From assembly GCA_003152255.1 (NCBI GenBank), contig PLZT01000503.1:1-7690 (forward strand): DNA of 7,690 bases. The letters are read 5' to 3'. Positions 6,250 to 7,690 of the stretch are shown piece after piece. The notes beneath the pieces are model-generated. The model did no database searches, was not told the origin of the DNA, and worked only from the letters and a program-made list of their open reading frames with translations. A program made the translations under genes and the position numbers. This stretch comes from Methylocystaceae bacterium (GTDB taxonomy: Bacteria > Pseudomonadota > Alphaproteobacteria > Rhizobiales > Beijerinckiaceae). The first letter of the stretch is position 1, and every line of letters begins with the position of its first letter.

Positions 6250-6292
6250 GCGCCAGCGCCACGCAAGCAAAGGACACGAGGCGAAGTTTCAT

Positions 6293-6796
6293 GGCGCTCC
6301 TTGGTTTGGACAGGCGGCGACGCCAATCGGCAACCGGCCCTGAAGCTCCGGTTTGATCGGCGCCCCGCAAGCCCGCCGCGCCCCATTCTCGAAGCCTTGC
6401 CGGCTGTCTGTCACTGATCGAAAAATCAGTTATTTATGTGGCCGTCGTCCTTCCCGGCGCCGTCAAATTCCATACGGATGCAGCCTAAACGACAAACCGC
6501 GGAAGCCGGACGTGAGCAGGCCGACGCGCGATATCGCGACTCGGTGATTAAAGCACTTCGCAATTCGCGAAGCGGGCTTCATTCACAAAAGAAGTTTCGA
6601 AAAACCTGCCTCGTATAGCGACGCTTGTAAACTTAGAAGTTATGACTTACATACAATAAATCGAGTTTTCGGCCGAACGGCTTTGCGATGACGCCAGATT
6701 CTGGTGTTTTCGCGCACGACTTCCTCCCCTGAACATCGATCGATAGGGTGCCGCATTTCGTGGGCTCCCGACACTTGTTCTTGGAAAGGACATGTC
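6293..6796. other. Divergent non-coding region between the beta-helix gene and cspA
   Basis: No convincing gene in 504 bases. It holds the AAGGAG ribosome-binding site of the minus-strand beta-helix gene (about 6297-6302), a hairpin ACTGAT/ATCAGT with loop CGAAAA (6413-6430) beside an AT-rich patch (TTATTTATG, 6430-6438), a hairpin CTTCGC/GCGAAG with a five-base loop (6556-6572), then the cspA promoter and leader. An ORF at 6481-6618 (starting MQPKRQTAEAGREQ) has no ribosome-binding site and mixed codon use, and is left out. Confidence 0.5.
6625..6657 (+). promoter_or_regulatory. Probable cspA promoter
   Basis: TTGTAA (6625-6630), a 17-base spacer, then TACATA (6648-6653), overlapped by TACAAT (6652-6657), which matches the -10 consensus in five of six bases. 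The area is unusually AT-rich for this window. Transcription from here would give a leader of about 130 bases before the cspA ATG, in keeping with the long, structured leaders of cold-shock genes; no E. coli-type cold box is recognisable. Confidence 0.45.
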
Positions 6797-7009
6797 ATGC
6801 AGAATGGTACGGTAAAGTGGTTCAACGCGCAAAAGGGTTTCGGATTTATTCAGCCGGAATCGGGCGGCCCCGACGTTTTCGTTCACATTAGCGCCGTTGA
6901 ACGCGCCGGCTTTAACGACCTCGCCGAAGGTCAGAAGCTCGCTTTCGAGGTGGTCGCCGATGGCCGCAGTGGGAAATCCTCGGCGGATCAATTGAAAATG
7001 GCCGACTGA
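6797..7009 (+). CDS. cspA: CspA-family cold-shock protein
   Basis: A 70-residue single cold-shock domain, the usual family length. [20 protein letters not shown] carries Trp8 and Phe9 and the RNP1 motif KGFGFI (residues 13-18); RNP2 is VFVHI (27-31), and the strands [14 protein letters not shown] and SADQLKMAD complete the OB fold. Such proteins bind single-stranded RNA and DNA in the cytoplasm, melt secondary structure and help translation in cold or stationary phase. The ATG at 6797 is chosen because AAAGGA lies six bases upstream and the N-terminus matches the family; the longer in-frame reading upstream has no support. A 37-residue membrane microprotein follows after 32 bases on the same strand. 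Which paralogue this is, and whether it responds to cold, cannot be told from the sequence. Confidence 0.97.
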   Translation: MQNGTVKWFNAQKGFGFIQPESGGPDVFVHISAVERAGFNDLAEGQKLAFEVVADGRSGKSSADQLKMAD

Positions 7010-7041
7010 AGCGAAGTCTAACAGAGAAAAAGGAGAAAGTC

Positions 7042-7155
7042 ATGGGAGCGATTCTTGAGTTGACGACCTATGCGGCGACCCCGGTTGGCATGATCGCGGT
7101 CATCGTCATCGGCGCCGCGGCCTACTTCGGAGCCCGTTGGGTTTTGGCGGACTGA
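7042..7155 (+). CDS. Single-span membrane microprotein downstream of cspA (37 aa)
   Basis: A 37-residue ORF: MGAILELTTYAATPV, then GMIAVIVIGAAAYFGARWVLAD. One strongly hydrophobic helix (about residues 13-30) is followed by a short tail with one Arg and a C-terminal Asp. The ribosome-binding site is excellent: AAGGAG six to seven bases before ATG. It starts 32 bases after the cspA stop on the same strand with no terminator between, so both are probably on one mRNA. The family is not recognised. Co-expression with a cold-shock protein suggests a stress-linked membrane factor, but this is inference from position only. The overlapping minus-strand ORFs in this stretch are Arg/Pro-rich and look like shadows. 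Confidence 0.7.
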   Translation: MGAILELTTYAATPVGMIAVIVIGAAAYFGARWVLAD

Positions 7156-7169
7156 GGTGAAAATGCCGA

Positions 7170-7214
7170 TCGCGCCCCGACCGCGGATGTACCGGCGGCG
7201 GCGCGAACGGTTTT
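7170..7214 (+). terminator. Terminator-like structure after the cspA transcript
   Basis: TCGCGCC (7170-7176) pairs with GGCGCGA (7200-7206), with further imperfect pairing inside (CCG/CGG twice, with bulges), followed by ACGG and TTTT. The position 15 bases after the 37-residue gene and the plus-strand T run fit an intrinsic terminator, although the stem is long and bulged. A 17-residue Arg-rich ORF (7163-7216) covers the same bases and is probably coincidental. Confidence 0.38.
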
Positions 7215-7368
7215 AGTCCTGTCGCGAGAGCGAGCGTTCGCCCGGTCTTGACGTGGGTGATTGGGCTTAACAGGCCCAAAAGCCCGCGCGGCGTCTGGAT
7301 TATCAAGTCTTCGGCTGTTCAGGCTCGCGCCGGGCAGCCGTTTTCGATAGAGAGACATGTGTCTTGGA

Positions 7369-7397
7369 CGCGGGCGAGCCCGCGCCGCCTTTTATTT
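7369..7397. terminator. GC hairpin with T-rich tail, possible bidirectional terminator
   Basis: CGCGGG/CCCGCG around CGAG (seven pairs if the loop is only GA), followed on the plus strand by CCGCC and TTTTATTT. On the minus strand it begins 11 bases after the stop of the 43-residue ORF but has no T run there. It may serve converging transcripts. Confidence 0.38.
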
Positions 7398-7527
7398 ATA
7401 CGATCGCCGCGATGCGTTCTTCTTCAATCGGAGGGATGGCGCTCTCCTCGGCCGCGGGCGAGACCAGATCGTCAGCCAAGACCGGAGCGGCCGCGGCGCG
7501 CATCTTGATATAGGCTAAACTCATCAT
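7396..7527 (-). CDS. Small acidic hypothetical protein (43 aa)
   Basis: A 43-residue ORF reading MMSLAYIKMRAAAAPVLADD, then LVSPAAEESAIPPIEEERIAAIV. The first half is short and mildly hydrophobic with Lys and Arg; the second is acidic and Ala/Pro-rich, with EEE and a hydrophobic C-terminus. There is no clear membrane segment. Codon use looks natural (GC-rich third positions). Two adjacent ATG codons (7527 and 7524) are possible starts; upstream only AAAGCGG resembles a ribosome-binding site, so initiation is weakly supported. A strong hairpin follows the stop. The family is not recognised. A short leader-plus-acidic-core layout can be seen in peptide precursors, but no modification or export gene is nearby, so no function is claimed. 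Confidence 0.45.
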   Translation of the reverse strand: MMSLAYIKMRAAAAPVLADDLVSPAAEESAIPPIEEERIAAIV

Positions 7528-7644
7528 CGTCCGCTTTGGCGGCGAATGCGCTATCTCCACGGCTTGAAAAACGGCGTCACAGCTAGCCCGTCTTATTCAC
7601 CCGCCCGACGCGCATTGCTGATATTATTCGCGCCCTGATTGCGG

Positions 7645-7669
7645 ACGCAATTCCGCATTGCGTGTTTTT
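7645..7669 (+). terminator. Rho-independent terminator-like hairpin near the right edge
   Basis: ACGCAAT (7645-7651), loop TCCGC, ATTGCGT (7657-7663), then G and TTTTT. Seven perfect pairs and a T5 run make a good intrinsic terminator on the plus strand, yet no plus-strand gene is visible between 7217 and here. It might end a small RNA or read-through transcript. Confidence 0.4.
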
Positions 7670-7690
7670 CGCTGGGTCGATCCGCACTTT

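Larger units (their letters stand above)
3606..6292 (-). pseudogene. Secreted right-handed beta-helix protein (Pectate_lyase_3-like), reading frame broken three times
   Basis: One gene spread over alternating minus-strand frames. The start is ATG 6292 with AAGGAG four bases upstream and a signal peptide MKLRLVSFACVALALFFF. The frame is then lost in a 14-T run (6236-6249), changes again at a tandem GCAATC repeat (4940-4953), and changes a third time near 3744-3760, ending at TGA 3606. Adding one base, removing one and adding one gives about 895 residues with no internal stop. DDMTGTDNAPAIQAALDFG and FPNGIFAVKSSL (about residues 226-265) are the entry motif of the Pectate_lyase_3 / tailspike beta-helix fold; the rest is Gly/Asn/Ser/Thr-rich, like helix coils. 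A role in binding or cutting polysaccharide outside the cell is inferred. As written the gene yields a 78-residue truncated product. Absence of other stops means recent inactivation, sequence error or, for the T run, phase variation. Confidence 0.75.

Noticed and set aside
4827..6386. Taking the beta-helix protein as a complete 519-residue gene starting at 6386
   Set aside because: Its N-terminus is Arg-rich with no signal peptide and its last ~30 residues are unnatural; the ATG at 6292 with a signal peptide and the downstream frames fit better.
6436..6618. 60-residue plus-strand ORF upstream of cspA
   Set aside because: No ribosome-binding site, mixed third-position composition and no recognisable domain; it overlaps probable promoter structure.
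7163..7216. 17-residue Arg-rich ORF after the cspA operon, with GAGGTGA upstream
   Set aside because: Its bases form the terminator-like stem, and an Arg run is expected from GC-rich hairpin sequence.
7122..7358. Minus-strand 78-residue ORF overlapping the 37-residue gene
   Set aside because: Low-complexity, basic composition without motif or start signal; likely shadow.
7583..7690. Open minus-strand frame running off the right edge (36 codons ending at TAG 7583-7585), possibly an insertion-sequence tail
   Set aside because: No motif recognisable as a transposase, no inverted terminal repeat seen, and the bases include a clean plus-strand terminator; too short to call.

Overview
The window is GC-rich DNA, most likely from an alphaproteobacterium of the order Hyphomicrobiales (Rhizobiales). 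The strongest reason is the left block: a NadQ-type NAD regulator with a degenerate Nudix fold and a C-terminal winged helix lies next to an HD hydrolase and a small CX5R phosphatase of types common in that order. A methylotroph or other Beijerinckiaceae/Methylocystaceae relative is possible, but the window does not settle the genus.

Layout. (1) Bases 92-2332, minus strand: an apparent operon of HD hydrolase (TTG start), CX5R tyrosine phosphatase (16 bases later) and nadQ (83 bases later, perhaps also with its own promoter). (2) Bases 2496-3420: a patch with no conventional gene but several probable microprotein genes. These are a 62-residue protein on the plus strand and 52-, 33- and 35-residue proteins on the minus strand. 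Each has a signal peptide or one membrane segment, and they are separated by strong hairpins. (3) Bases 3606-6292, minus strand: one large gene for a secreted right-handed beta-helix protein (Pectate_lyase_3 / tailspike-like), about 895 residues when reconstructed. As read, its frame is broken at three places. The first is a run of 14 T inside the signal peptide, the second a tandem GCAATC repeat, and the third probably a lost G near the C-terminus. (4) Bases 6293-6796: non-coding, with the start signals of the beta-helix gene and a promoter and long leader for a cold-shock gene. (5) Bases 6797-7155, plus strand: a CspA-family cold-shock protein followed by a 37-residue membrane microprotein, probably one transcript. 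(6) Bases 7156-7690: hairpins and terminator-like structures around a 43-residue minus-strand ORF. Nothing recognisable lies at the far right edge.

How the parts fit. The left operon joins an NAD-responsive regulator to two phosphohydrolases, which suggests nucleotide or cofactor housekeeping; a direct link is inference. The beta-helix gene is a secreted polysaccharide-binding or polysaccharide-cleaving candidate. It is either a very recent pseudogene, a set of sequencing errors, or (for the homopolymer only) a phase-variable gene. I see no CRISPR array, tRNA, rRNA or insertion sequence. The most original content is the homopolymer in the secretion signal and the group of unannotated microproteins with structured leaders.
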